A stretch of DNA of 64,000 bases from CAVWUA01 sp963758025 (lineage in GTDB: Bacteria > Planctomycetota > Planctomycetia > Isosphaerales > Isosphaeraceae). Below the pieces are notes generated by a model, which saw only the letters and a list, made by a program, of their open reading frames with translations, did no database searches and was not told where the DNA came from. The DNA is taken from positions 372,001-436,000 of the forward strand of contig CAVWUA010000003.1 in the NCBI GenBank assembly GCA_963758025.1. The letters run 5' to 3'. The translations under genes were made by a program, and so were the position numbers. Shown here piece after piece: positions 26,201-34,454 of the stretch (within the stretch, counting starts at the first letter, position 1; every line of letters begins with the position of its first letter).

Positions 26201-28241
26201 GTTCCATGTGACGGTCGATCCGCTCGCTCTGGTCGTTACCTCGATCACCCCGACATCCTCGGGTGTGACGATTCACTTCAACAAACCCTTCCAGCCCGAC
26301 GTGCTGAATCTGTACGATGCGGAGTCCGCCGGCCTGGGTGCCCCGGACCTGACGCTGACCGGAGCCAGCACGGGTCAGATTCTTGGCTCGGTCATCGTCG
26401 CTCCCGGCAACGATGCGTTGACCTTCATCAAGACCAACGGAGTTCTGGCCCCCGACACCTACACGCTCACGCTCCGGAGCGCCTCGAACGGCTTCAAACG
26501 CCCGAATGAGGTCCTGCTTGATGGCGACAACGATGGCAAGGCGGGCGGGAACCACGTCTCCACGTTCCAGGTTCTCCCGTCCAGCGGAGTGACCCTCTCC
26601 ATCCCCGACTTCGCCCGTGGTCCCGGTCAGGACGTGAACGTGCCAGCGACCGGTTCGGGACTGCCGATTCGCCTGAGCAACGGGAGCGGGATCAAGACAC
26701 TGACGTTCTCCCTGAATTACGACCCCACGCTCCTGACGATCTCCGGCGCGAGCCTGGCCAAAGGCATCGGCGGCACGCTGACAGTCAACACGGCAACGCC
26801 CGGTCACGTGACGTTCGTTTATGCGAATCCCGCCGGACTGTCCGCCGGTTCAAAGACCCTGCTGGTCCTGCAAGCGACGGTCAAGGACGATGCACCCTAT
26901 ACCTCGAAAGAGGTGCTGGACATCGCCGACGTGCAGATCAACAGCGGTGCTATCCCCTCGATCGACGATGATGGGGCGCATGTTGTCGCTTACCTGGGCG
27001 ACACCTTCGGGAATGGCGATTACGGTACCGTGGACGTCCTGCTCATCAGCCGGGTGGGCGTCGGGCTGGATACCGGGTTCGCCTCCTATCAACTCGCGGA
27101 CCCCCGCCTGATCGGAGATATCAGCGGCGATGGCTACATCGGCAGCTTCGACTCGTTGCTGCTTCGACGATTCATCGTGAGTCTGGCCACTCCGCCGATC
27201 CCGGCCCTGCCGACGACGATCACTCCGGTCCTGAGCGGGGGACCTGACCCCAAGATTAGCCTGCCGACCGATCTCGATACCCAGCCGGACGGCTCGCTCG
27301 TGGTACCTCTCCGGTTCGAGCAAACCGACCCGAATCCGATCCCGTTTGGAGCCGCCGAAATCGTGGTTGGATACGACCCATCGCGCTTCGAGGTGGTCGG
27401 AGTCCAACCCGGAAGCGTGGCCTCTGACTTCTGGCTCGACTGGCGAGCGGACAGCGCGACTGGGACCCTGGTCATCATCACGGCCGCTCGACGCGATATG
27501 CTGACGCTCGCGTCAGGGACTGACGGAACCCTCGCCCTGATTGAGTTGAAGGTCAAGCCGGATGCCCAGCCGGGCCGCACGGTCCTGAACCTGCTGGCCG
27601 ATGGCACGTTTGGAACGCGACACGTGACCACCCGTCTCAATGAGGGGGTGCTGACGCTTGTCCCGGCTCCAACGAATGCGACGGATGATCCGGGGGATGG
27701 GGTGATTACCATCCGAGCCGCCGAACCTACTCGCCAGCCGATCACCGCGACGGAGGTTTCCGCCGCCCTGGTCGAGATCCCCAGCGTTTCCGCGAACTCG
27801 GCGGCTGTCGAACGCGCTCCTGAGGTCGGGGTCACCTCGCAAACGGATTACGCGGCTCCGTCGTCCGTCCTCGATGTCGCGGGCTCGAATTTTGTCGGTC
27901 CGATCGGCCAGCCGATCGCGCTGACCGCGGCCAGTGGGTTCCATGAACTCGACCTGGAAACGCCCGAGTCGCCCGTCCAACAGGCTCTCGATCACTGGCT
28001 CGATTCCTGGTTCCAGGACGAGCATCCCGCGGCCCGGGCACGCGTGGAGCAGGCGATTCGCCTCTTGATCCCGATCGATCCGTCGATCAGGAACGACCAG
28101 TCCCCGATCATTCCGCAGGGTGTGTTGCCGTTGGTGGCCCAGTCTCGGCCGCGCAATGAACGACATCCACTCTGGCGGCTCGCCGGAACGATCGCTCAGA
28201 ACCTCTCCCGGTGGTCCGGCCAGGGGGGCTCCGACGCCTGA
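1..28241 (+). CDS. Giant modular secreted surface protein (5' end outside window; 13 frameshift sites)
   Basis: One continuous coding region of about 9,400 codons, already open at base 1 in frame 1 and ending with TGA at 28239-28241. Domain order: five ~290-aa repeats, RTX-type calcium repeats, a propeller-like section, five beta-helix modules with PA14-like and Kre9/KNH-like Ig modules, two SbsA-type Ig modules, 16 He_PIG repeats, cohesin, dockerin, second cohesin-like domain and a ~170-aa tail. It is probably an extracellular adhesin or matrix protein; no catalytic domain was recognised. The frame changes near 1342, 9682, 9823, 12342, 12729, 13747, 21680, 22234, 23717, 24226, 24873/24879, 25588 and 26066. 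At each site one added or lost base (two at 24.87 kb) restores the expected repeat, so I treat them as sequence errors rather than decay. The N-terminal export signal lies upstream of the window. Existence as one gene is very likely; the cellular role is inference. Confidence 0.85.
5515..7975 (+). repeat. RTX / hemolysin-type calcium-binding repeats in two blocks
   Basis: Several dozen nonapeptides of the type GGxGxDxIx (for example GGDGNDTI, GGAGDDSIFG) form two blocks, about 5515-6895 and 7420-7975. The family (hemolysin-type calcium-binding repeat) folds as a parallel beta-roll with calcium between turns and is typical of exported proteins. Between the blocks (6895-7415) are three longer units sharing the form NAFDVTGWTG-LDGG. 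Here the repeats are internal rather than at the C-terminus, so they need not mark a type I secretion signal. No frame break falls inside this region. Confidence 0.9.
8095..9275 (+). repeat. Propeller-like repeats within the giant protein
   Basis: About six degenerate repeats of roughly 60-65 residues, each with a W-x-x-LGG-ASGGGLS motif followed by a strand like P-S-L-V-[AG]-FVAWAD and then IYVARF/W-NGS-W. This resembles sialidase-like or TolB-type propeller blades built from 'value read-out' repeats, a common module in planctomycete and myxobacterial surface proteins. The fold is inferred from the repeat spacing and the AWAD/IYVARF strands; no ligand site is recognisable. Confidence 0.6.
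14441..16197 (+). repeat. Near-identical internal repeat, copy A (partner 16940-18696)
   Basis: From CAGCTCACCGGTGCG to GACACGGGC this 1.76-kb block matches the block 2,499 bases downstream almost base for base. Reading them side by side I noticed about 17 mismatches, roughly half of them silent. The offset of 2,499 is exactly 833 codons, so the reading frame is kept. It spans the late beta-helix and the whole PA14-like domain of module 3. No indel separates the copies. Confidence 0.95.
16940..18696 (+). repeat. Near-identical internal repeat, copy B (partner 14441-16197)
   Basis: Second copy of the 1.76-kb block in module 4. Differences from copy A include L to I near 17208, T to L near 17454, S to T near 17608, A to S near 18090, E to D near 18342, V to A near 18444 and S to N near 18522, plus silent changes. 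The flanking Ig-like and N-terminal beta-helix segments are clearly diverged, so identity stops sharply at both ends. Confidence 0.95.
20812..21562 (+). other. Two SbsA-type (Big_5) Ig-like modules in the giant protein
   Basis: The stretch beginning PPTIVGLAPIGMTDG and the one beginning TPPTVEATSPTGN share the pattern F-LILSFSEPLDP ... AVVDLAGNHLDGD / IKDQAGNALNGG, typical of bacterial SbsA-like Ig domains (Big_5). They link the last beta-helix module to the He_PIG array and probably act as spacers. Confidence 0.75.
21563..26220 (+). repeat. Array of 16 He_PIG / cadherin-like Ig repeats (~97 aa each)
   Basis: Sixteen head-to-tail repeats with the consensus PPVLDAIGDQTVDEGTALTF ... GTYTITVRVTDNGTP ... 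SDFETITVTVNEVNA. Repeats start near 21563, 21841, 22138, 22430, 22725, 23015, 23300, 23600, 23890, 24182, 24475, 24775, 25067, 25360, 25650 and 25940. The family (putative Ig, He_PIG) forms beta-sandwich stalks in surface proteins; the DxD and DNG residues near domain junctions suggest calcium-stiffened linkers. A higher-order repeat exists: 23210-23635 recurs at 24383-24808, exactly 1,173 bases (391 codons) later. Seven of the gene's 13 frameshift sites lie in this array. Confidence 0.9.
26600..27680 (+). other. Cohesin - dockerin type I - cohesin-like C-terminal modules
   Basis: About 26600-26960 encodes a cohesin-like beta-sandwich (GIKTLTFSLNYDPTLLTISG ... VTFVYANPAGLSAGSKTLL). It is followed at about 26998-27185 by a dockerin type I pair (GDTFGNGDYGTVDVLLISR and GDISGDGYIGSFDSLLLRR), both with calcium-loop Asp/Asn residues and the following DxxLLxRR helix. 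A second cohesin-like domain (AAEIVVGYDPSRFEVVGV) follows at about 27245-27670. Cohesin-dockerin pairs mediate tight protein-protein docking, so the protein could assemble with itself or with other dockerin proteins. A less conserved ~170-aa tail, with no sorting motif that I recognise, ends the protein. Confidence 0.8.
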
Positions 28242-28267
28242 TCGTTCGCTCACAGAATTACGGTTGT

Positions 28268-28302
28268 ATCCTCCCGATCCGCCAGGGTCGGGAGGATTTT
28301 TC
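28268..28302 (+). terminator. Rho-independent terminator of the giant gene
   Basis: A perfect 10-bp stem (ATCCTCCCGA / TCGGGAGGAT) with a 10-base loop is followed by TTTTT. It lies 27 bases after the stop codon at 28241, the expected place. Confidence 0.88.
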
Positions 28303-29115
28303 CGTTCGCAAGGTATCCGTGCGGCGGGCTTTCCCGGCCGCCGCGTTCGAATGAGCGATTCCTGGGGTTGGAGCCCCACCGATACACGCTCGCCGACTCA
28401 GGACCTCGTGCTTTCGCCAAGAAAAGTGTTTGTGCCATCGCCCCGCCCGTTTTCACCTCGATTCAAGGTCCCGATTGCCCGACGGGTCCGGTAATCCGAC
28501 AACAGGTCCGCAGAACGCCCAGATTGTCGGCATCGCCGTCGATCCCCGCCGCCGGCTCGCCGGGCCTGTCTTCTCTGCGATCTGCCAGGGCTTCGTGGAA
28601 GGGATGACACAATCCCGAAACCCCGAATGATCGTTCACATCGATCCGAACCCGCGGATCGTGCGCTGATGAGATCCCCGGTTCCTCCTACCTGCAAGACT
28701 TTCCCAGATTCCGCTCTCGGAAGATGGCACCGTGTTTGCCTGAAGTCACTCCACCTCCGAGATTCGTTCCTCCCCGACGTTGATTGGGTCCTGGACTTCG
28801 AGGAGGTGGGATGACACGCCGCACTTCCCCCCCCACACACCGTCGTGCGCAGCTTCTTCGCCGGACGTTCATCTGGATTGATTTCGCATGATCCGGAGGA
28901 AGGGCCCGGTGCCCAATGCGCACGCGATCCCACCTCCGTCGCTCGTGATCGGGAACAGCCGTGGTTTCCCCGACCACTGACTCGTTCGTCCGACCTGGTC
29001 GAGTCGTGCGAAGTTCATTGCTCGGATCTGCGTTAACGCTTGCCTGGCAATAGCAGACCGGACGAAAGAGAAGATTTCAATTCATCAAATCAAAACTCTG
29101 TCGATTCGTAAGACT
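28303..29115. other. Intergenic stretch without a recognised gene
   Basis: About 0.8 kb between the terminator and the next Shine-Dalgarno sequence. Short open frames exist on both strands but none has a recognisable domain, ribosome site or sustained codon bias. The last ~100 bases (from about 29030) are clearly richer in A/T and probably hold the promoter of the following gene, but I could not fix -35/-10 boxes. Confidence 0.6.
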
Positions 29116-29121
29116 GAGGAG
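29116..29121 (+). promoter_or_regulatory. Shine-Dalgarno GAGGAG that favours the start at 29128
   Basis: GAGGAG directly abuts an ATG at 29122 (spacing 0) but lies 6 bases before the second ATG at 29128, the normal spacing. The start at 29128 (MKQHRKRNRR) is therefore preferred. Confidence 0.7.
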
Positions 29122-29127
29122 ATGAAC

Positions 29128-32100
29128 ATGAAGCAACATCGTAAACGGAATCGACGCGCCCTCACCCAAATCCATCCCCAGGTTGCCAATCTTGAAGAAC
29201 GCGTGCTGCTGAGCAGCGCGGCCGACGTCACGACCTACCATTACAATGATCTCCGCACAGGGGCCTACACGAACGAGACGACCCTGACGCCGCAGAACGT
29301 CAACAGCCAGCAGTTTGGTCAACTCTTCCACTACAAGGTGGATGGTCAGATCTACGCGCAGCCGCTGTACGTTCAAAACCTAACGATGTCCGACGGCAGC
29401 ACGCACAACGTCGTCTTCGTGGCCACGGAGACCGATAACGTTTACGCCCTCGACGCCAACAACCCCAACGCCGGCCCGAACGGCGATGGCGTCCTCTGGC
29501 ACCGCGACTACACCGACCCCTCCCAGGGGATTGTCCCGGTGCCGAGCGGCGAGATCGGCGTGAGCACCATCGCGCCGACGCTGGGCATCACCGGCACGCC
29601 GGTGATCGACCAGGACACGAACACGATGTATTTCGTGACCGAGACAAAGCAGCAGATGGGGCCACCGTTCACGGCCTCGGGCACGTACCGGTTCCACATC
29701 CATGCGGTGGATCTCACCAGCGGGCAGGAGAAGAACACGACGTTGATCGCCGAGGCGACGATCGACAATGGGCAGATCACCTTCAACACGCCGGTCCACG
29801 TGCAGGGCACCGGCTCGGGATCGCGGAACGGCGTGGTGCCCTTCGACGCGACGCGCTTGCTGCAGCGGCCGGGCCTGGTGCTCGTGAAGAACCCCTCCGG
29901 CCACAACGGCCCGCTCGTCTTCGCGGCGTTCGGGTCCACGCACGATGAGGAGCCGTACCACGGCTGGATCGTCGGCTGGGACGCGCAGAACCTGCAGCAG
30001 TACACCCTGTTCAATTCCACCCCCGACGGCTACGGCGCCTCGTTCTGGCAGGCGGGCAGCGGCATCATCGCCCTCAACGACGGCACCTTGATGATGACCT
30101 CGGCCAATGGCGCGTTCAACGCCGTGCCGACGAATGCCCCCGGTCCGAACGCCCTGGGATATAGCGGTTTCGGACTCGGCTACGCGGGGCTCGACCACAG
30201 CGCGGCCGTCACCTTCTCGTCGGTCATTCCCGACGCAGGTCACCAACTCGACCGGCCTGTTCTTCAACGGCGTCGTGCCCGGTCCGCAGCCACTCCCTCA
30301 GAACGGGACGTTCGTCAACATCAACGACAGCGGCATCGACTTCCAGCTCGGCGGGCAGGACCAGGCCGGACCGCACACCTTCCAGGTGACGATCTCCTAC
30401 GACAGCTCGACGCAGGTCCTGCACGAGCGGATCGAGGACACAACCACGCATGCCGTCTTCACCCACGACTACAACGGGGTCGATCTCCCCGCGCAGGTCG
30501 GCGGGAACACGGCGTTCGTCGGCTTCGGCAGCGGCACCGACTCGCGCTGGTCCAACAACGACATCGTGAGCTGGACCTATAACAACGGCAGCACCACAAC
30601 GATCGACCACGCGAACGGGTTCGCTTCGCAGAGTGACGTGACGCTCAACGGCGATGCGAAGGTCGTGGACTCGGACGCGGCGAACAACCCGGTGGTCCGG
30701 CTCGTCGGTCACTACTTCGACTCGGCCGGGAGCGTCTTCGCGGACAACAAGGTGGACATCACCAACTTCACCACCACGTTCCAGTTCCAGATGGGTTCGG
30801 TCGGGGTTCCGGTTGGCGACGGCATCTCCTTCATCATTCAGGGGGCCCAGGGCCAGCAGCAGGGCGGACGCAACTACGGCGACACGATGCTCCGGCTCTC
30901 CCCGACACAGGGGACCATGACCGTCTCCGACTTCTTCACCCCCGAAAGCCCCACCCCGCAACATCTGGCGATCAAGGACCTCGACTTCGGCACCTCCTCA
31001 ACCATTGCCTTGCCCGACATGCCCGGCACGGCGCACCCGCACCTGGCCGTCGAGCTGGCGAAGAACGGTGACCTGTACCTCGTCGATCGGGACAATATGG
31101 GCCACCTCAGCCAGCCCTTGCAGCAGTTCGCCGTCAATCCGGTCCCCTCGACCTCCCGGCTCCAGGCCGTCGGGCTCTGGGGGGCGATGAGCTTCCACAA
31201 CAACACGCTCTATGTCCACGCGGCCGACGACGTGCTCAAGGCATTCCACTTCAACCCGACAACCCAGCAGTTTGACACGACCCCGGTCAACATGACGTCG
31301 CTGCCAGCCGTGAACTTCCCGGGCGACTCGACCTCTGTCTCGTCCAACAACGGCGCCAACGCGATCGTCTGGGATCTCGAAACCGACGGGTTCATGACTC
31401 ACAGTCCGGCGATTTTGCACGCGTACGACGCCACGAACCTGAACCAGCTCTACAACAGCGCCAACAACTCGTCCGACAAGGCAGGGCCGGCCATCAAGTT
31501 CACCGTGCCGACCGTCGCCGGCGGCAAGGTCTTTGTCGGCACGAGCGGCGAGCTGGACGTGTATGGGCTCCTCTCGCAGAAGCCGATGCCGCCCGAGCAG
31601 TCTGTCTCGAACGACTTCAATGGCGACGGCCAGACGGACCTGTCCGTCTTCCGTCCGTCGAACGGCCAGTGGTACATCACATCAGTCGGCGGCCCGGTCA
31701 TCGTCAACGGTCAGCAGTGGGGACTCCCCGGGGATATCCCGATTCCCGCCGACTATAACGGTGACGGCAAGACGGACATGGCCGTCTTCCGCCCGTCGAA
31801 CGGTCAGTGGTATGTCGCCACGATCGATGGCCAGGTGCTGATGAATGGTCAGCAATGGGGTCTCTCCGGTGATATCCCCGAGACTGGCGATTTCAACAAC
31901 GACGGCAAGACGGACATGGCCGTCTTCCGGCCCTCGAACGGCCAGTGGTATATCCGCTCCTTCGCCGGTCAGGTGCTCATGAACGGCCAGCAATGGGGAC
32001 TTCCCGGCGACAAGCCGGAGGTCGGCAATTTCAACGGCAATGGCGGGACCGACCTGGCTGTCTTCCGCCCCTCGAACGGTCAGTGGTACATCCGTTCCTT

Positions 32101-32638
32101 CGATGGTCAGGTGCTCATGAACGGTCAGCAGTGGGGTCTCTCCGGTGACATCCCCGAAACGGCTGACTTCAACAACGACGGCTCGACGGACCTGGCCGTG
32201 TTCCGCCCCTCGAACGGTCAGTGGTATATCCGGACGTTTAGCGGCAACGTGCTTCTCAGCGGCGTGCAGTGGGGGCTCCAGGGTGACATCCCCTCCACGG
32301 GCGATTTCAACGGCGATCACAAGGCCGATCTGGCTGTCTTCCGGCCTTCGAACGGTCAGTGGTATGTCACAGCCGTCGGCGGCCCGGTGCTCGTGAACGG
32401 CGTGCAGTGGGGACTCTCTGGCGACATCCCGACGACCGCGACCTCCGCCCAGATCTCCCGGATGGTGCACGAAAGCAATTCCTCGCCATTCGATCCTTCG
32501 AGTCAGACGACCAAAGCGGCTTTCGACGAAGGCACACCTTCACTGACGCCGGTCGCTCCAGGACCCGGATCACTGCGACATTTCGTCTTCCAGCAGGGGC
32601 GCCGAAATCGCTGGGGTGTGATGCCTATGGGCATCTGA
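29128..32638 (+). CDS. Secreted PQQ-type beta-propeller with nested L-type lectin and FG-GAP-like repeats
   Basis: About 1,170 aa. The N-terminus is basic and carries LEERVLLSSA, the LEPR-XLL/planctomycete extracellular motif, so the protein is a surface or secreted protein. Next comes the first part of a PQQ-like propeller (TTYHYNDLRTGAYTNETTL; FVATETDNVYALDA), a lectin-like insert at about 30135-30865, the rest of the propeller (GDTMLRLSPTQGTMTV ... KVFVGTSGELDVYG) and six ~46-aa repeats. One frame break near 30228: removing the A of GTCATTCCC joins HSAAVTFSSV to FPTQVTNSTGLFF. No PQQ-dehydrogenase active-site residues are evident, so a structural or sugar-binding role is more likely than catalysis. 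It is bounded by terminators on both sides and is probably monocistronic. Confidence 0.85.
30135..30865 (+). other. L-type lectin module, apparently circularly permuted, inserted in a propeller blade
   Basis: The insert first encodes what is normally the second half of an L-type lectin (NAPGPNALGYSGFGLGYAGL ... TGLFFNG ... FVGFGSGTD ... NNDIVSWTY). It then encodes what is normally the first half (GFASQSDVTLNGDAKVV ... AGSVFADNKV ... FTTTFQFQM ... GDGISFIIQG). The flanking propeller text reads ANGAFNAVPT before and GGRNYGDTMLRLSP after, which are contiguous in ordinary homologues as I remember them. The breakpoint lies in the FIIQ / NAPGP loop. Family assignment is from motifs; the permutation is my reading of their order. 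Confidence 0.65.
31612..32445 (+). repeat. Six tandem ~138-bp FG-GAP/VCBS-like repeats
   Basis: Six copies of a ~46-residue unit with the consensus DFNGDGKTDLAVFRPSNGQW followed by YIRSFDGQVLMNGQQWGLSG and DIPETG. The DxNxDGxxD loop is the calcium-binding loop of FG-GAP/VCBS repeats. The core AVFRPSNGQWY is almost invariant in all six, also at DNA level. Six or seven such units would close a small propeller. Confidence 0.9.
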
Positions 32639-32662
32639 TCCTTGCTCGCTTGGATAACCAGC

Positions 32663-32704
32663 AACGCTCCACGCCGGTCTTGTTTTCGACCGGTGTGGAG
32701 CGTT
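32663..32704. terminator. Bidirectional hairpin terminator between convergent genes
   Basis: AACGCTCCACGCCGGTC pairs with GACCGGTGTGGAGCGTT, a 17-bp stem with a single G.T wobble and an 8-base loop (TTGTTTTC). It sits 24 bases after the + gene stop and 57 bases before the end of the - gene. There is no long U-tract, so strength is uncertain, but position and stem fit a shared terminator. Confidence 0.75.
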
Positions 32705-32761
32705 GGAGTTTCCTGTCGAATCGCTCTCCGCCCCACGATTCCTGAGAGCTACGGACAGAAT

Positions 32762-34415
32762 TTAAGGAACCGAACGATTGAGGCGAAGGAGGAGGCGTTC
32801 GGCGCGGAAGACGATCTCGACATCCTTGCTGATCAAGGCGTCTTCCAGGGCCGGCACGGCGACCGGCCCAAGGGCGAAGAGCTGGGCCTCCGCCTGGTCA
32901 CGAGCTTTGGGAGACTCATCGCCGAGCTGCTCGAACGAGCGACCGGGCATGGTCCTGGAGGCGCGGGTCGATGCCGTGGACGACCAGGATGGCAGTTCGT
33001 ACCAGCGACTTTGGCGGAGGGAAGACGTCGAGGAGCACGGCGTCGTCGATGGCCTCCCGGGTGAGGTGGGCCACGACGATCAGCTCGTCTGGCTCGAAGA
33101 GCGAGGACCCATATTGCTCAAGGATGATCCGCACGACATCGGGCCGGAGGCCCTGCCCCGCCAGCCGTCGGGCATAGGCGTCGCGGGTAAGCTCACGGTA
33201 GGAAGGGTTGGAAGCCTTCAGTGGCTGCGACAGAGTGAGCGTAACCGGGGGGCCTTCAGGGATGCTTCCCTTCGCATCCATGGCCTCCGCGAGCCGGGCA
33301 GCAGTGGTGATGAAGAGGGTGCCTTGCGCGGTGACGCGGTAGCTCAGGCCGACCTTGGCGAGAACGTCGGCCAAGGCGTCTCGGGCGGCGAGGCTGGCAA
33401 CCGCCAGGGAAATCGATTTGGCCGGGTCGATCTCGGCCTTCGCCAGGGTGCGGTCGTCCAGCTCATAGCGGAACCGGGCCTGACCGGCGATCAGGTCGAG
33501 GACTTCTTTCAGCGGCGCCTTCTCGACGTTCAGCGTCACTGGCCGGTTGAGCACCTGATCCATCCGGGCCTGGATGGTCGCGTCTCCCTCGGGCGGCAGT
33601 GGCGGGGGTGTGTCTGCGTCATCGGGTGACGGACTGGCGGACTGCTCGAATAGGGCCTCCGCCTTCTGCTCATCGGTCGTTTTCTCGGCCTTCGGCTCCG
33701 TCCGGCGACTCGTCCTCCTCGGGGACTGCCGAGGGCAGCTCGTCGAGCCAGCCGACGCGGTAGCCGTCGTCGGTCGGGGCGATCAGGGCGACGTCGCGGA
33801 GTCGGTGGCCGGTCAGGTTCTGGAGCGTGTATTCGTCAGGACCACCCCGAAGCTTCAACGGGACTGGAATCGTCAGCTCGGCATCGTAAGCGAGGAACCG
33901 CTCGACGCTGTTCCCATTCTTGAGGAACAGGGCCGGCTTGGCCTTGCGGAGTGTCTGAAATTCGTGGGCGGGGGGTAGATAAGCCATGGGGATCTCGGCC
34001 GGCGGAGTGGCGGTCAGGTCGGCCTGGAACCACTGGAGCCGCCCGCCTCGGTCCTTGGCCGGGGGCCAGTGGGCGAGGAGGGTGCCCTTCTTGACCCTAA
34101 CTCAATGTCGACGTCACGGGTCGGCTCGCCGAAGAACTGGACGATCGAGACCGGCGCGATCGGGAAACGACTGGGCTGATTTGTCTCATCGATCTTGGGT
34201 CGGCTCGTGCCGACGGGACCGGGCATCGCGTTGCGATAGCCCCGCGCCGTGTTGATCGATGTCTGAGTCGGGGTGCCGACCCAGATCGACCACTCCTGGA
34301 CCTCGATCGGAGTCTGCAGCCGATCGTCGTCTCCCAGCGAGGCTGTGGCAGCGGATAATCCGAGGATCAAGATGAGCGTGGCGAGCCAGGCGAATCGGGG
34401 GGAGGGCGTGCGCAT
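32762..34415 (-). CDS. Secreted protein with STN-like domain and HEAT-like C-terminus (last gene of the operon)
   Basis: About 550 aa. The start at 34415 gives a signal peptide (MRTPSPRFAWLATLILILGL, cut near ATASLG). The middle (coding the run MAYLPPAHEF onward at 33987) is unfamiliar. Around 33563-33260 is an STN-like secretin/TonB short N-terminal fold (PVTLNVEKAPLKEVLDLIAG, then AKVGLSYRVTAQGTLFITT). The C-terminus (PKARDQAEAQLFALGPVAVP) looks like a HEAT-type repeat. Frame breaks near 34100, 33700 and 32945 must be bridged. It starts 39 bases after the DUF1583-like gene and ends at the convergent terminator. The STN module suggests docking to another envelope protein; exact function unknown. 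Confidence 0.6.
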
Positions 34416-34454
34416 GGATCGTTCCGTTCTCCTGCTCAAAAGGAGCGTGCCGAC

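Noticed and set aside
21563..26220. CRISPR-like or intergenic tandem array
   Set aside because: The ~293-bp period is coding, with each unit giving an He_PIG domain; there are no short direct repeats with unique spacers.
28303..29115. Short open frames on both strands between the two surface-protein genes
   Set aside because: No ribosome site, domain or sustained codon bias; they overlap each other on opposite strands.
30107..30900. Two separate tandem lectin domains
   Set aside because: Only one second half and one first half are present, in reverse order. A single permuted domain explains this with fewer missing parts.
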